DNA of 64,000 bases, taken from Metridium senile. Lineage: Eukaryota; Cnidaria; Anthozoa; Actiniaria; Metridiidae. Positions 22,981-34,640 of the stretch are shown piece by piece. The translations under genes and the position numbers were made by a program. The DNA is taken from NCBI GenBank assembly GCA_949775045.1, contig OX459100.1:16237396-16301395 (forward strand), in the 5' to 3' direction. Within the stretch, counting starts at the first letter, position 1. Each line of letters opens with the position of its first letter. The notes beneath the pieces were generated by a model, which was not told where the DNA came from, ran no database searches, and worked only from the letters and a program-made list of their open reading frames with translations.

Positions 22981-23125
22981 ATAGAATGAACATTCTATGT
23001 GACTTTGGGCTTCCTGTGTCCGTTCGCAAAGCATCATGGGGCCTATAAGCGACGTGACAGATAGATAGATAGATACATTGACTAAAAGGTAAACCTAGAG
23101 TCGGCCCTCTAGCCCGACTAAAAAG

Positions 23126-23236
23126 TTAGGTGGGGCCGTATGGGAAAATATTTGGCTCTTGGTTTGTATGGACCTTGCTGCGCTGCATCTGTACATCATG
23201 ACCCAAGCCAAATATTTTCCCGTACAGCCCTCCAAC
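23126..23236. mobile_element. Palindromic MITE-like element, ~111 bp
   Basis: gggaaaatatttggct is mirrored by agccaaatattttccc, with paired GC-rich ends (ggtggggccgta and tacagccctcc). Confidence 0.65.
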
Positions 23237-23277
23237 TCAATCAATAAGTACTTATGCTCTGTTGGACCAAACTGTGT

Positions 23278-23795
23278 TATCATTATCATTAGTATCATCA
23301 TCATTGTTGTTATCATTATCATTGTTATCATTATCATTGTTATCATCATCATTGTTATCATCATCATTATCATCATCATTGTTTTCATCATCATTGTTGT
23401 CATCGTCATTGTTATCATCATCATTGTTATCATCATCATTGTTATCATCATCATTGTTGTCATCATCATTGTTATCATCGTCATTGTTATCATCATCATT
23501 GTTATCATCATCATTGTTATCATCATCATTGTTGTCATCATCATTGTTATCATCATCATTGTTATCATCATCATTGTTTTCATCATCATTGTTGTCATCG
23601 TCATTGTTATCATCATCATTGTTATCATCATCATTGTTATCATTATCATTGTTATCATCATCATTGTTATCATTATCATACATGTAGTTATCATTATCAT
23701 TGTTATCATTATCATTGTTATCATTATCATTGTTATCATTATCATACATGTAGTTATCATTATCATTGTTATCATTATCATTGTCATAAATTATC
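23278..23795. repeat. 12-bp satellite (ATCATCATTGTT)n, ~520 bp
   Basis: A 12-base unit with ATTATC, GTCATC and catacatgtag variants. Because 12 is a multiple of three, long repetitive frames are open on both strands (poly Asp-Asn-Asp, Met-Ile-Thr, Ser-Leu-Leu). These are not genes. Confidence 0.95.
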
Positions 23796-24231
23796 ATAAT
23801 TATATGTCATATTATTAGTGGTACGTACCAATATAGATATCAACCATATTATATATTTTTAGTTGATACGTATATAGTATTTTAATATAAGATTTTTTAA
23901 ATAAATTTAAATAGTCATTTGTTTTGTAAAGAGCCTTGAATCCCAGATATGTGCACTATATAAATATTATTATTATTATAAAAGTAATAAATTATATATT
24001 TTGAGATATGTATTCACCTTTGACTTATATATATTGTGATATGTATGACTCCTACAACAAGCGGAAGCACCTGTAAAAACACACCTGTTTTGAACAACAG
24101 CAACTTCCTCAACAAAGCCAAATTTTCATCCATTCACATTAACTGTACGTATTTCTCTTTAAAGATGTTGTGATTGAATTGAAAAGTATCATACCTCCGA
24201 AATGTTAATATAATTATAGAGAACATGTTAA

Positions 24232-24945
24232 GGTTACGGTCCACGTTCGGGGTGTGCTTTCACATGTTCTCAGTTAAAAATGTGTTTACCGGGTCATTTT
24301 ACAATAATAATAGACATATTATATATCATTTTAAAGCTTATATAACAGAGAATAAGACTGTGTATGTTTTGTTATATACAACAATTTTATGTAAGATATG
24401 CTCTTTGAAAAACCTCAAAATTAACCGCCTTCAATGCGAGTTGTTTAAAAAAGTATAAGTCAAAAAGTTCATACTGCTTTGCCGTCATTTCTTCGTCATG
24501 TCAATCAACACATATTGGTCTTCAAAACCATGTCCAGTTTTTTTGATAAAATGCTTAGTTTTAGAGTTATGGACCATTTTGTTATTTAACTTGAAGTTTT
24601 AACAATGAGTCGACTTTGAAATACATTTATTCAAGGAACGAAGCATTTTATTGAAAAAACTGGACACGGTCTTGAACACATGTATGTGCTGATTGACATA
24701 ATGCAGAAATGATGGCGAAGAAGTAGGAACTTTTGAACTTACTGACTTTTTTTAATGAAAGCGCTCGATTTTGAGGTTTTACGAGAAGCATTGGTTAAAT
24801 ATATTCTTTTTCTTAAAAAAACTTACATAGTCTTATTCTCTGTTATATAAGCTTTAAAATGATATATACTTTGTCTATCTTTATTGTTAAGTGACGTGCT
24901 AAACAATTTTTAACTGAGAGCACCCCGCGAACCTGGACCGTAACC
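24232..24945. mobile_element. TTAA-flanked foldback element, 714 bp
   Basis: GGTTACGGTCCA begins the left arm and its inverse ends the right arm, with TTAA on both sides (24228-24231 and 24946-24949). The inverted match extends through most of the element (aagcttatataacagagaat, aaaatgctt, tggac blocks), giving arms of about 340 bp. TTAA duplication is typical of piggyBac and some Kolobok or Sola3 elements. No transposase is encoded. Confidence 0.85.
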
Positions 24946-24949
24946 TTAA

Positions 24950-25525
24950 ATTTAAGTAATGGTGTGTGTAAGAATAAGGCAGGCAAACGGCAATGGAATG
25001 CAGAAAGGCGCTAATTGTGCATAATGTCTAATCCGTCCATCTCATTGGTTAAAACATAAAAATCTGCCATAATTTCAAAACTAAGCGGATTTTTAAATAT
25101 TTTATTTGATATCTAATTCCCTTTTCATCTAAGATTTTCTGAGCCTTTATATACCAAAATTTTTATGTGGGGAACATATCAAATTGTAAATGTCTTGTGG
25201 CTATTGTTTTGAGCACTTATGATTGGACGAGATCTTTTAGTACAAAAGAAACTTTGTTCAAAAACAGAGTTTTTGCATATTTTATTTTCAAAAATTATGT
25301 GTTACCTATAGGCTGATATACTTTCAGTCTGAAAACTAAGACATTCTTATGTGGGGAGGTTGCTATTGCCGCAGAACAATAGAGAGTTGCCTACTTCTAA
25401 CACACATCATAACTTAAGGTCTTCATCAGTGTAAAAGATTATTTGATATCAGTAAAAAATTGTTATGGAGACATTGCGATCATAATATTATTGTGTTGCA
25501 AGTCCTTCCATCTATCCATCTGTCA
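24950..25525. other. AT-rich non-coding stretch
   Basis: No ORF, inverted repeat or RNA gene was recognised. Confidence 0.35.
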
Positions 25526-25529
25526 TTGA

Positions 25530-25862
25530 TGGATTTACTGATTGATTGATTGATTGAGTGATTGATTGATTGATTGGTGAAATTACTGGTTGATTGATGA
25601 TTACCTGTTTGCTTTAATGAGTTTTTTTATTGATTCAGCTGTTAATTGGTTGATTGATTGATTAGCTGTTTGTTTGATTGATTGATTAGCTGGTTGTTTG
25701 TTTGATTGATTTGCTGATTGATTGATTAGCTGGTTGTTTGTTTGATTGATTTACTGATTGATTGATTGATTGATTGATTGATTAGCTGGTTGATTGATTG
25801 ATTGATTAGCTGATTGTTTGTTTGATTGATTAGCAGGTTGTTTGTTTGTTTGATTGATTTGC

Positions 25863-25923
<61 letters not shown>

Positions 25924-26010
25924 AGCTGGTTGTTTGATTGATTGATTTACTGACTGATTGATTAATTGATTGATTGATTGATTAGCTTGTTGTTTGTTTG
26001 ATTGATTTAC

Positions 26011-26051
<41 letters not shown>

Positions 26052-26335
26052 TACTGATTGATTGATTGATTGATTGATTGATTAGCTGGTTGTTTGTTTG
26101 ATTGATTTACTGATTGATTGATTGATTTACTGATTGATTGATTGATTGGCTGGTTGTTTGATTGACTGATAAGCTGTTTGTTTGATTGATTGATTTGCTG
26201 ATTGATTGATTAGCTGGTTGTTTGTTTGATTGATTAGCTGTTTGTTTGATTGATTGATTTGCTGGTTGTTTGTTTGACTGATAAGTTGTTTGTTTGATTA
26301 GTTAGCTGTTTGTATGTTTGATTGATTGATGTAAA
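25530..26335. repeat. (TTGA)n-based complex microsatellite, ~800 bp
   Basis: Runs of ttga are broken by recurring blocks ttagctggttgtttg and tttactgattga. The blocks themselves repeat at irregular intervals, so this is a tetramer array with a higher-order pattern. Confidence 0.95.
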
Positions 26336-26756
26336 AGTGTATATTTTAGCACCCCACCTTAATTGTACAATACAGTGTTTGGTTTCAGCAATGTACTATT
26401 TTTTCCAATTTTCATTATCAAAACTAGCCTTATAATTGGTAAATATCATCTTGGTAAATACTTGGCTGAGCTGTAAACAATACTTTTTGCACTCAGCAAG
26501 CAATCTTATGTAATCTTAAATATTAGCATGATATTAATTTTGTCTGATAACTTCAGTATTTCTTCAGAAAAAGGAAAGCACATACATATTTTACTGTCAT
26601 TACCATTTTTACCCTGAAGCTGTAATTTTTTACCATCACTTCCATTATTACTGTAGCTGTGGTTCATACAGTTAATAAAGCATTGAATAGATCACTTGTA
26701 CAATGTACTACACATTCTACTATAAGAATAACATGCCAACATAAGTATACCTTATT

Positions 26757-27110
26757 TCACACCGTATACACAGAAATAAACAAAGACTGTCATAATTTGT
26801 TAAAATGTATTTCTCTTGTAATGGACAACAATAGTAGAGAGTTGGTAATGAAAAGTGAAATATTTTCCTATGTGAAGAGAGGACTGGGTACTTGTTATGC
26901 TAATTGAAACTACATTAATTTAAGGTTAGGATTTGCATATAGTTTGAAAAGTAGTTTGGTTAGACCATTGTGGTCTAAGTTCAACTAGAGTAACATCATT
27001 TGATATCAGTTTTAATTATGACATCTTGATATAAGACACTATATGGTTTGTTTTGATAATTAAATTGAGTTGTGGACCTGGGCCAACCACTGCACACTGT
27101 GTTTTAACTT
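26757..27110 (+). repeat. Dispersed repeat, inverted copy at 37216-37582
   Basis: About 350 bp match the reverse complement of 37216-37582 with moderate divergence (agagagttggtaatgaaaag, gtacttgttatg, tgagttgtggacctggg blocks). Only the last ~70 bp recur a third time at 27518-27590. It has no coding sense. The short ORF at 26659-26907 is not supported. Confidence 0.75.
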
Positions 27111-27126
27111 GAATTTTATCAACCAA

Positions 27127-27339
27127 ACAGGTTCCCATTTAAATCTGTACTTTCTCATTTAAATCTGTACTGATGCAAATTTTGTTGATGTGTGCTAAAC
27201 ACACAGATCAACCAATCAGAGAAGATCACTTCAGAAATAATATACTCTGATTGGTTGATCTGTATGTTTAGCACACATCAACACAATTTGCATAAGTACA
27301 TATTTAAATGGGAAAGTACAGATTTAAATGGAAACCTGT
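27127..27339. mobile_element. MITE with 8-bp duplication, 213 bp
   Basis: The ends ACAGGTT(C)CCATTTAAATC and their inverse are accompanied by flanks tcaaccaa and tcaaccag (7 of 8 identical). Inner inverted blocks (tgtgctaaacacacagatc, tctgattggttgatctg) make a long hairpin. The duplication size suggests hAT. It sits inside or at the edge of the dispersed repeat around it, so it is the younger of the two. Confidence 0.75.
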
Positions 27340-27517
27340 TCAACCAGATTTACTTTTATCTTGACAATTTTGGTAAAGTATGAAAGAGCTAACATTGGAC
27401 TTATAAGTACTATACAATAATATTATTATTATGAACGTTTAATCTGTATGAGATATATTACAGTAAGTAGATATTGTAGATCTATTACTTAATACAAATG
27501 TTATCATTATTTTAAGT

Positions 27518-27590
27518 TGTGGACCTGCGCCAACCACCGCATACTGTGTGCTGTGTTAATTGGGACTTGAGAAAACATGAGCATGGACAT
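27518..27590 (+). repeat. Partial third copy of the dispersed repeat
   Basis: aagttgtggacctgcgccaaccaccgc through gggacttgag matches the 3' ends of the copies at 26757 and 37216. Confidence 0.65.
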
Positions 27591-28362
27591 AGTATTTAAT
27601 AAGATGCACACGCACTAGCTAGTAATTAAGCATGACACATTAGAATGTAAGATTTGTAATGATGACAATTCTTAATCTAATCTCTGATGATAGGCTTGAA
27701 AGCTCATGCAGAAAATCAATTTCAAAGAATAAGTTTGAAGAAACAATTATTTGTTTAACAAGTTATGGCTAAACAAACCTACAAAACAACATCCAAAACC
27801 TGTTTGGCAATAATTTTACTGTGGAATTAGAACAAACCCTGGCAAATAAATGAACACATTTTTTCTGAAAGTCTTTCAAGTATAAAAATAGCAAGAAGGA
27901 GGTGAAACAACCACAGCATTTTATTACTGTATTAATTTAGGTAACCTAAAATGTCATTTAGAACCTTGGAAGTGAAGAATATTTTTTCGTATGCACTAAT
28001 GAAAGTATAACTAATGCAGGTATAAAAATAGAATAAATATTGTAAAATATATTTTAGTATAGCATTCCAAAATGAACTTAAATCTAACAAAGATGCTTAC
28101 AAACTAGTGTATTATTTAAAAAAACAAATAAAATATGTACTTGTGTTTATAAAATAAGCATACTAAGCATGCTACGATTGGCGCTTCGCCGCGTGGTTTT
28201 AAATCCTGATAAAACACTCCTGCTCGTTTACTAAACATTACTTAATATATTTACAGTACACTTATTAGAAAATATACAAGTATTTGTATCTACCTGCATC
28301 TTATCTAACTTATCATTTTTTCTCACTATCAAAACTACAAAATATACATCTTTTTAATGTGG
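27591..28362. other. AT-rich non-coding stretch
   Basis: I saw no gene or repeat of note here. Confidence 0.3.
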
Positions 28363-28507
28363 TAGAGTACAAACACTAAAAGTGTGCAACGTAAATACCA
28401 CTAAATACTGCTAAATTATGCAAATTCTTTTGTTCTCTATTGTTTAATCAACACTATTTAGTGGTAAATAGTACAAAGTATTGCACACTTTTAGTGTTTG
28501 TACTCTA
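28363..28507. mobile_element. Palindromic MITE, 145 bp, TA at both ends
   Basis: tagagtacaaacactaaaag is mirrored at the right end, with inner pairs ccactaaata and tatttagtgg. The element begins and ends with TA, so a TA duplication (Tc1/mariner-like) is possible. Confidence 0.7.
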
Positions 28508-29131
28508 TTACTTTGAAAGCGGATGTATTTATCTGCATTTAATATACATATTTTACCTTATTGTTTCTGATTTAATTTTACGTTACATAATGGAAATTGA
28601 TTACTTTATTTACTTGTTTATTTCTATTCATTTCCATTTTGATTGCTCTGGTAAAAATGTGCCCTTTTTATCAAGTTTGCTTTCTATAATATTTTCCCAA
28701 GAAGATTGTAGTTAAAGATCAATGTCTTCAAAAAACCAGCGTGAAAGCTTTGTCCATGTAACAGGAACAACACCATACTATGTTTGTTTACACAACAGAG
28801 ACTTGTGATAAACATACAATTTCTATAGCTACAAACTGTAAGTGAGGGATCAATCACTATTGCCAAGTCCATTGTGGAGACATGCGCACATCAATTGTGT
28901 AAGTAAACTATATTCTTCTTAAAATAGAAGCTCAGCTACATGAGATATTAACATCACTCATTTTTATCTATGATTTGCAATAATAAAACAATCTAAAAGA
29001 TCTTTCACTTTCATTTATTAAATTTGCATTGAGATTAAGCAACCCTCTACCTGACACACACAGTCCTCCCCTCTTAATTACCATTTATATCATTAAATTT
29101 TTTAACATTTTTATATTTTATTATCCCATAG

Positions 29132-29403
29132 GTATCCTCAATGACAGAGATTTAAAAGAAGAACAAGTATCTGATGAAGTTCCCATTGGGCCATCTTCAC
29201 ACCCAATGAGGAACTTCATTAAGTCAATCATTTTGACCAAAAGTTCTGTCATTTCATTCAGCATTCTAATTATAAAGGGAAAGTTTAAATGTAATGTTGA
29301 CGGAGAATCGGGAAAGAGCCTCTCACAACATGTTTCTACAGAATTGAAACAAATCAACATTGGTAGGCTGGAGGAATTTCCAGTAACACCTGGAAGTTCA
29401 AAG
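29132..29403 (+). other. Candidate internal exon, 272 bp
   Basis: A T-rich tract and AG acceptor (tattatcccatag) precede an open frame of 90 codons. The frame ends at a strong donor (TTCAAAG then gtaaac). The peptide is hydrophilic with one hydrophobic patch (ISFSILIIK) and contains no domain that I recognise. The minus strand is also open across the same stretch but lacks matching splice signals. If real, it is an exon of a host gene whose other exons are not evident, or of a degraded element. Confidence 0.25.
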
Positions 29404-29652
29404 GTAAACATTTCTCATCAAAAGATTAACATAAATGATAATTAGTTGATTCTTGATTGTGGTGGCGACTCAAAGAAACTATTTAATATTGTCAACACTC
29501 TATGTAATGATCATCTTCTCCAGATTTGCCTATTTAAACATGTGTACAATAGTGCATATGGAAAAGTTCCACACCAGAATGGAAATAACAAATAAATAAA
29601 TGGAAAAGAAAATCCAAAAGAAGTTGTTGCTGCTAACTAGCTTTTATCTATA

Positions 29653-29792
29653 CAGGGGCAGACGGAGGGGGGTGAACTGTGTGACTTTTCAGGCCCCCTC
29701 TTTTTGCAGATCTTTGCGCTCTTGTGTCTGCTGTTATCTGCCAAAATGATATCAAAGTTCCCCCCCTTGTCAAATGTCTGGTTTCGCCCCTG
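29653..29792. mobile_element. hAT5-like MITE with 5-bp CTATA duplication
   Basis: The ends CAGGGGCAGACGGAGG and TTTCGCCCCTG are flanked by CTATA (29648-29652 and 29793-29797). It shares an internal block (agatctttgcgctcttgtgt) with the element at 62818-62992, in opposite orientation. Confidence 0.8.
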
Positions 29793-29872
29793 CTATAGAC
29801 TGCTAGAGAATTTCACATATGTTAATAAAAGGAATTTAAACTCAACACCTGTAATTCATGCATCAAGAAATA

Positions 29873-30174
29873 AATCACTTTTTTTTTTTTTTTTTTTAAC
29901 GTCTCAATGTATTTAGCCAGTGGCTAATTGGGGAGACTCAGACACACACTCACTACCTCTACGTTAATTATTTTGCACACAATTCAGCTCACATGTTCAT
30001 TTTTGTGGAGGGAGGAAAACCGGATAACCCGGAGAAAAACCCTCGTGGCATAGGAGAGAAGAACACATCAAACAAACTCAACTCACATATAATCCATGCC
30101 CGAGCCGGGACTCGAACCTGGACCACAGCGGTGAGAGGCCAGCGATTTAACCGCTAGGCCACCCATGCCACCCA
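29873..30174 (-). mobile_element. tRNA-derived SINE, ~300 bp
   Basis: Read on the minus strand, the element starts with a tRNA-like head. Box A is TGGCCTAGCGG (30151-30161) and box B is GGTTCGAGTCC (30108-30118), which together form a polymerase III promoter. A ~200-bp body follows, then a poly-A tail (the T run near 29879-29897). AAGAAATA occurs at both edges (29865-29872 and 30175-30182) and fits a target duplication. SINEs depend on a partner LINE; which one is not evident. Confidence 0.85.
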
Positions 30175-30229
30175 AAGAAATATTCCTCTTAGTCTACTAC
30201 CAACACTCAAAGAAACACATGATAACCTT

Positions 30230-30345
30230 GAAAGGTCAGCTGTAGTCAGCAAAGTAGAGAAACCTACAGACTGGTTGAACAGCCTTGTTATTGTAGAAAA
30301 AAAGATGGATCACTTTGTTTAGATCCAATTAGGGCAGACCATCAA
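30230..30345 (+). pseudogene. Ty3/gypsy reverse transcriptase fragment, frameshifted
   Basis: The peptide VEKPTDWLNSLVIVEKK followed after a one-base shift by DGSLCLDPI matches the conserved N-terminal region of Ty3/gypsy reverse transcriptase (PTDWVNS and the LDP motif). It is short and disrupted, and has lost residues between the two blocks. It is a relic. Confidence 0.65.
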
Positions 30346-30393
30346 GAGAGAATACTACATGAATTAAAGCTGATCGATCAGATCAAAAGCAAA

Positions 30394-30740
30394 TGACCAA
30401 GCTATGCAAACAATGTGGAACAAAACATGAACTCAACAAGTGTCCAGCATACGGCAAAAAAATGCATTAAATGCATTAAAGGCATTAAATGCCACGGTAA
30501 AAACCACTTTGCAAATGTATGCTTTATTAAAACTTTGTCAAAAGTACACACAGTGATAGAAGATGAAAATATATTCATTGGAGAAATTCAAGATGAAAAT
30601 TATGACAACTCCAGTGAATTATATGCAAATCTAAGACAAACCGATCTGACATTAAGTTCAAGATCGACACAGGTGCATAGTGTAACGTCATTTCACTAAA
30701 CAAACGTTTTGTGTTATTAACATAGTGGGAGACACCTGTT
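30394..30740 (+). pseudogene. Ty3/gypsy gag knuckle and protease relic
   Basis: CKQCGTKHELNKC is a C-x2-C-x4-H-x4-C zinc knuckle. A second Cys/His cluster ends in KNHFANVC, and a frameshift lies between them at an A run. A short internal duplication of attaaatgc blocks disturbs the second cluster. About 170 bp later an IDTGA protease motif is followed at once by a TAG stop. The order here (RT piece, then gag and protease) is not the normal gag-protease-RT order, so the parts have been rearranged. Confidence 0.6.
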
Positions 30741-31670
30741 TTTCACTTAGGGTCTTTCTCACATGCAACCAATGAAAATGTTTTATAAAATAACTGCACA
30801 AAGGTATTCTTTGTTTATGAAGCTTTGAAATGATTCGAAATAATTATATACTGTGACACAAAAACAAGTTTTCAATAAGAGGTACCCCATAAGGGTTTGC
30901 AGTAACAAAAGGAATGTTTATATTTAAGAGAAAGTTAACATGTTATTAATATGTTTAACATTTAGATATTTTATGTATTTTATACATCTTTACTATAAAA
31001 CAGTTGTTGAAAATATTTGTTTAGGCATATATTCAAATAAAGAATGTGAAAACGAGAAGCCATTTTAAAAACATTTTACTAATAAAAACAGTTGTTATTA
31101 TCATTGTTATAATTATGATGTTAGCGATGGTGGTGATAATATCATGAATGAGGAGCGAATTTGTTTTCTTTCTTTCTCTCCAAGACAGCAGAAGTAGTTA
31201 ATGAGATTGTTCTTGTTGTGTGGAAGACCAATTGATAATTATTATGCTGTTTTCTATCCAATGCATTTCAATGCCCAAATTGTTGATTATAGTTGCAAAT
31301 ATAATGTTGATATGGTAGAGTGTGCTGATAAAAAGACTTAACACAGCTGTAGTAGTTATTGTTGATGTTAGATATTGTCACTGTTGATAATCATGTTGCC
31401 GTATGGTAGATAGTCTGTACATTGTAATGTTCTTTTTGCTAGATTTGTTTGATATGGTATAGTCTTACAAGTAGAGTTGAAATGGTTGATTGTTCTTGCT
31501 GCTGTAGATTGTACAATGTTGCTATGATAATGTTAATCATCTTTACATCATCATATTCATCTTGGTGATAATAGTGTTGTTTGATAAATTATTTCTATAA
31601 TTGTAGAGTTGGAAATTCTGGATTGTTGTTGCTGCTGTTGATCGCACATCATTGCTGTTTTTGATAGTGT
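30741..31670. other. AT-rich non-coding stretch
   Basis: TGTTG- and GATGAT-rich patches grade into the minisatellites downstream. No gene was seen. Confidence 0.35.
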
Positions 31671-32160
31671 TATGTAGATCACCTGTACAATATAAGGCTC
31701 ATTTTAGTAATGATAGTAATTGTTTGATGGAGTTTACTGGTAGAGTTGATAAGCTGGATTCTTCTTGCTTCTGTTAAACATGCAACTTGGTTTCTGTTGG
31801 TGATAATGTTAAAGTAGATCACCTGTACATCATAATGCTCATTTTAGTAATGATAGTAATTGTTTGATGGTGTTTACTGGTAGAGTTGATAAGCTGGATT
31901 CTTCTTGCTTCTGTTAAACATGCAACTTGGTTTCTGTTGGTGATAATGTTAAAGTAGATCACCTGTACATCATAATGCTCATTTTAGTAATGATAGTAAT
32001 TGTTTGATGGTGTTTACTGGTAGAGTTGATAAGCTGGATTCTTCTTGCTTCTGTTAAACATGCAACTTGGTTTCTGTTGGTGATAATGTTAAAGTAGATC
32101 ACCTGTACATCATAATGCTCATTTTGCTAATGATAGTAATTGTTTGATGGAGTATACTGG
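31670..32160. repeat. 139-bp minisatellite, about 3.5 copies
   Basis: gatcacctgtac recurs near 31677, 31816, 31955 and 32095. The central units are nearly identical. Confidence 0.9.
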
Positions 32161-32270
32161 TAGAGTTAAAATGCTGGATTGTTGTTGCTGCTGTAGATCA
32201 TATTATGTTTCTGTCCATGATAATGTTCATGTAAATCATCTGCACATCATAAGGTTCATCTTGCTGATAA

Positions 32271-32371
32271 TACCATGCTCTGAGTACAGTATACTACAGT
32301 GTACTTGTAGAGTCAAAGAGTTACCATGCTCTGAGTACAGTATACTACAGTGTACTTGTAGAGTCAAAGAG
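32271..32371. repeat. 51-bp tandem duplication
   Basis: taccatgctctgagtacag starts two consecutive units at 32271 and 32322 that look identical. Confidence 0.9.
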
Positions 32372-32739
32372 TTGATTTGACATTGTTACTGACCATAATG
32401 CTGCTATTGCTGCTGATAGTGTTGATGTAGATCATGATGTAGATTACCCACTAGGATGTGTTACAATGCCCATTTTGATAATAAAACAGCATATTACAAT
32501 TGCCAGTCAATATTGAAGACTGATATCTTAAAATGATGGGTGCCTTGTAGTAAGTGGTGATGATGTTGATGTTGATGGAGGTTTTGTTTATTTGTTGCTG
32601 TTTTCAATAAACATCATCCATGTGAAACAATGTTTATTTTGTTCATAATACATTACTTTAACTGCAATCTTGAATATGATTGTTGGTTTGTGGTTAATGT
32701 CATCATTGCTGCTGTTGCTAATCATGCTGTTGGTCTATA

Positions 32740-34180
32740 TATAGTATTACTTGTTGTGGCTGCAGTTGATGATACTGTTGCTGCTGCTGCTGCTGATGAT
32801 GATACATGCATCAACCAATAGTAGTACTTGTTGTGGCTGCAGTTGATGATACTGTTGCTGATGATGATGATGATGATACATGCATCAACCAATAGTTACA
32901 ATGTTTATCTTGATAATAATAGTACAAACTGATGTCCATATTGTAGAATGATATCATGAAATGTTGGGTTGTTATTGTTGCTGTAGTTGATGATACTGTT
33001 GTTGCTGCTGATGATGATGATGATGATACATGCATCAACCAATAGTTACAATGTTTATCTTGATAATAATAGTACAAACTGATGTCCATATTGTAGAATG
33101 ATATCATGAAATGTTGGGTTGTTATTGTTGCTGCAGTTGATGATACTGTTGCTGATGATAATGATGATACATGCATCAACCAATAGTTACAATGTTCATC
33201 TTGATAATAATAGTACAAACTGATGTCCATATTGTAGAATGATATCATGAAATGTTGGGTTGTTATTGTTGCTGCAGTTGATGATACTGTTGCTGATGAC
33301 AATGATGATACATGCATCAACCAATAGTTACAATGTTCAGCTTGATAATAATAGTACAAACTGATGTCCATATTGTAGAATGATATCATGAAATGTTGGG
33401 TTGTTATTGTTGCTGTAGTTGATGATACTGTTGTTGCTGCTGATGATGATGATGATACATGCATCAACCAATAGTTACAATGTTTATCTTGATAATAATA
33501 GTACAAACTGATGTCCATATTGTAGAATGATATCATGAAATGTTGGGTTGTTATTGTTGCTACAGTTGATGATACTGTTGCTGATGATAATGATGATACA
33601 TGCATCAACCAATAGTTACAATGTTCATCTTGATAATAATAGTACAAACTGATGTCCATATTGTAGAATGATATCATGAAATGTTGGGTTGTTATTGTTG
33701 CTGTAGTTGATGATACTGTTGTTGCTGATGATGATGATGATGATACATGCATCAACCAATAGTTACAATGTTTATCTTGATAATTATCTTACAAACTGAT
33801 GTCCATATTGTAGAATGATATCATGAAATGTTGGGTTGTTATTGTTGCTGTAGTTGATGATACTGTTGTTGCTGATGATGATGATGATGATACATGCATC
33901 AACCAATAGTTACAATGTTTATCTTGATAATTATCTTACAAACTGATGTCCATATTGTAGAATGATATCATGAAATGTTGGGTTGTTATTGTTGCTGTAG
34001 TTGATGATACTGTTGTTGCTGATGATGATGATGATGATACATGCATCAACTAATAGTTACAATGTTTATCTTGATAATTATCTTACAAACTGATGTCCAT
34101 ATTGTAGAATGATATCATGAAATGTTGGGTTGTTATTGTTGCTGTATTTGATGATATCATTGCTGATGATGATGATAAAT
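32740..34180. repeat. ~148-bp minisatellite, about ten copies
   Basis: tgcatcaaccaatag recurs at intervals of about 140-150 bp from 32807 to about 34044. Each unit holds a GAT-repeat stretch of variable length and a conserved block (tagaatgatatcatgaaatg). Length changes are mostly in the trinucleotide part, which keeps a 314-codon minus-strand frame open across part of the array. That frame also spans the repeats' own junctions and shows no protein features. Confidence 0.92.
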
Positions 34181-34289
34181 GCATACATCAACATAAATAT
34201 GATTCATATAATAGCAATTCCATAATATTTCATGTAAATTGTACTATTTGATGCAGTATTCTCATTTCACTCCAGAAGATTAGCAACCA

Positions 34290-34640
34290 TGATGACAGAT
34301 TACCCACTATTGATGACAAATTGACCAAAATAATAATAGTTTAAATGCCCAAGTTTGATGACAGATTGCTCAAGATTAATCACTCCATCCATCCTCACAT
34401 TTGCTGCCATCATTCTTTGCTTATTTATATGGAAATATCGCAGCATGTGATTTGACTAGTATGATCATGATAATTCCAATAATTGGTTTGTTTCCCTCTA
34501 CTGTACTTTCTTGATTTGTTTCATCAAATTAGATATACAGCCATGTTTGATAATAGTTTGCCTGAGTTTGATAATAGTCTGATTGCCCAAGTTTGATAAT
34601 AGATTGCCCAACATTGATAATAGAATGCCCAAACATAGTT
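34290..34640. repeat. Diverged ~25-30-bp repeats (gcccaagtttgataatag-like)
   Basis: Motifs of the form tgcccaagtttgat and gataatag recur irregularly. They are old and poorly preserved. Confidence 0.45.

Noticed and set aside
23095..23818. Four overlapping 141-230-codon frames on both strands
   Set aside because: All are products of the 12-bp ATC-rich satellite; the period is a multiple of three.
30100..30174. A functional tRNA gene on the minus strand
   Set aside because: Boxes A and B are present, but the sequence continues into a SINE body with poly-A tail and direct repeats, and cloverleaf pairing is not convincing.
32811..33755. A 314-codon protein with six repeats as a gene
   Set aside because: It is a minisatellite frame without signal peptide, domain or flanking gene structure; kept only as a low-level finding.
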